In this document: piece after piece, positions 5,771-6,320 of the stretch | Position numbering within the stretch: the stretch's first letter is position 1 | How the letters are laid out: each line of letters starts with the position of its first letter | From: Methanospirillum hungatei | GTDB lineage: Archaea; Halobacteriota; Methanomicrobia; Methanomicrobiales; Methanospirillaceae | Reading direction: 5' to 3' | Length of the DNA: 6,320 bases | Assembly (NCBI RefSeq): GCF_020216685.1 | Contig: NZ_JAIWNS010000238.1 | Coordinates: 1-6,320 of the forward strand | Notes under the pieces: model-generated | What the model was told of the DNA's origin: nothing | The model's database searches: none | The model's input: only the letters and a program-made list of their open reading frames with translations | Translations under genes and position numbers: made by a program

Positions 5771-6320
5771 CCTTTAGGCGCATAGACTTAATGCAGTCAA
5801 AATTTCTCTATTTTTCTTACTGACTTCAGATTGAATGATCTCTCCCTGAGATAGTACAAAAAGTTTGATCTTTTCAAGTTCGAGAAGTAGTTTTTCGACA
5901 GAATACTGTTTTGAAAGGCCCGTTTCCTTCAAAATCATTTGTAATCTCATTCTAATGATAAGGGCTATAAAAACCATGAATAAATAACCCCTCACAGAGT
6001 CTTCTCTTCTTGCATTAAGAGGTAAAGTGTCCAAATCATTTTTCATTCTTAAGAAACACTTCTCAACTGCATCTCTCTCACGATAAAGGGTGAGACAGGA
6101 AAGCCAGTCTAATTCGCCGTTGTAAAAAAGAATAAATCGTCCTAGGCGATTTATTCTTTGAGTAACTGCTTTCTGTCTTATTGAAACCTCGAATGTTCCG
6201 TCTGTAAATTTCCATTTCAGGTAACGTGCAAACCCTTTCGCGATTTCATTCACCACTACTTCTGGTCTTTTCCAACTTTGTGGTCTTGCTTTCTTCAATT
6301 TATCAGCCGCGTCGAATAAT
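5771..6320 (-). mobile_element. Insertion sequence, 3' portion (IS4 superfamily, IS1634-like)
   Basis: This is inferred from the transposase gene. The boundary is set where recognisable methyltransferase sequence ends, just after the transposase stop. I could not identify an inverted repeat at this end, so the element may be truncated or its end may lie somewhere in 5700-5773. Confidence 0.55.
5774..6320 (-). CDS. IS4-superfamily transposase, C-terminal part (runs off the window)
   Basis: This is the C-terminal 181 or so residues of a DDE transposase; the frame is open to the window end, so the true start lies outside, and the TTG near 6298 is internal. The diagnostic feature is LYRERDAVEKCFLRMK, which fits the IS4 signature Y-x2-R-x3-E-x6-K exactly. 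Its Glu (codon 6064-6062) is the last acidic residue of the DDE catalytic triad. The GRFILFYNGELDWL strand ahead of it and the following NARREDSVRGYLFMVFIALII helix are typical of IS4/IS1634-like elements, usually about 450-570 residues. The visible part has no stop or frameshift, so the element may be young compared with the pseudogenes beside it. The stop codon directly abuts the methyltransferase pseudogene, leaving little or no room for an IS end. Confidence 0.9.
   Translation of the reverse strand, partial: LFDAADKLKKARPQSWKRPEVVVNEIAKGFARYLKWKFTDGTFEVSIRQKAVTQRINRLGRFILFYNGELDWLSCLTLYRERDAVEKCFLRMKNDLDTLPLNARREDSVRGYLFMVFIALIIRMRLQMILKETGLSKQYSVEKLLLELEKIKLFVLSQGEIIQSEVSKKNREILTALSLCA

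Overview
The window looks like part of a methanogenic archaeon's chromosome. Methanospirillum or another Methanomicrobiales genus is my best guess. The reasons are archaeal-style A/T-rich TATA boxes, a gene with almost no leader (the methyltransferase at 2484), oligo-T runs in place of strong terminator hairpins, and the protein style of the ABC and methyltransferase genes. This assignment is inference, because no rRNA or diagnostic methanogenesis gene is present.

Positions 1-4300 hold a nickel/peptide-type (Opp/Dpp/Nik, family 5) ABC importer locus, all on the minus strand. In transcription order it reads: ATPase 1 (OppD/NikD-like, 4247-3318), ATPase 2 (OppF/NikE-like, 3333-2614, overlapping by 16 bp), a T-run and a new promoter, a class I SAM-dependent methyltransferase (2484-1723), the secreted solute-binding protein (1684-104), and the first 32 codons of the first permease (97-1), which runs off the window edge. 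Together these would capture a solute outside the membrane, move it through a permease pair, and drive the move with two ATPases. The methyltransferase inside the importer locus is the unexplained part, and the true substrate cannot be read from sequence. Both transcription starts carry repeated or palindromic motifs that could be operators.

Positions 4430-6320 are a gene graveyard. A multidrug-exporter-type ATPase domain (minus strand) has lost everything upstream of Walker A, has a frameshift in a T run, and has substitutions in Walker A and the Q-loop. A second, different class I methyltransferase (plus strand) begins immediately next to it, also without its N-terminus. One deletion between two divergent genes would explain both truncations. 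The methyltransferase pseudogene also carries two frameshifts, three in-frame stops and a roughly 90-bp insertion with imperfect terminal inverted repeats and a 4-5 bp target duplication. Removing the insertion and one duplication copy restores the reading frame exactly. The pseudogene ends against the 3' end of an IS4-superfamily transposase gene that continues beyond the window.

I found no tRNA, rRNA, CRISPR array or origin.
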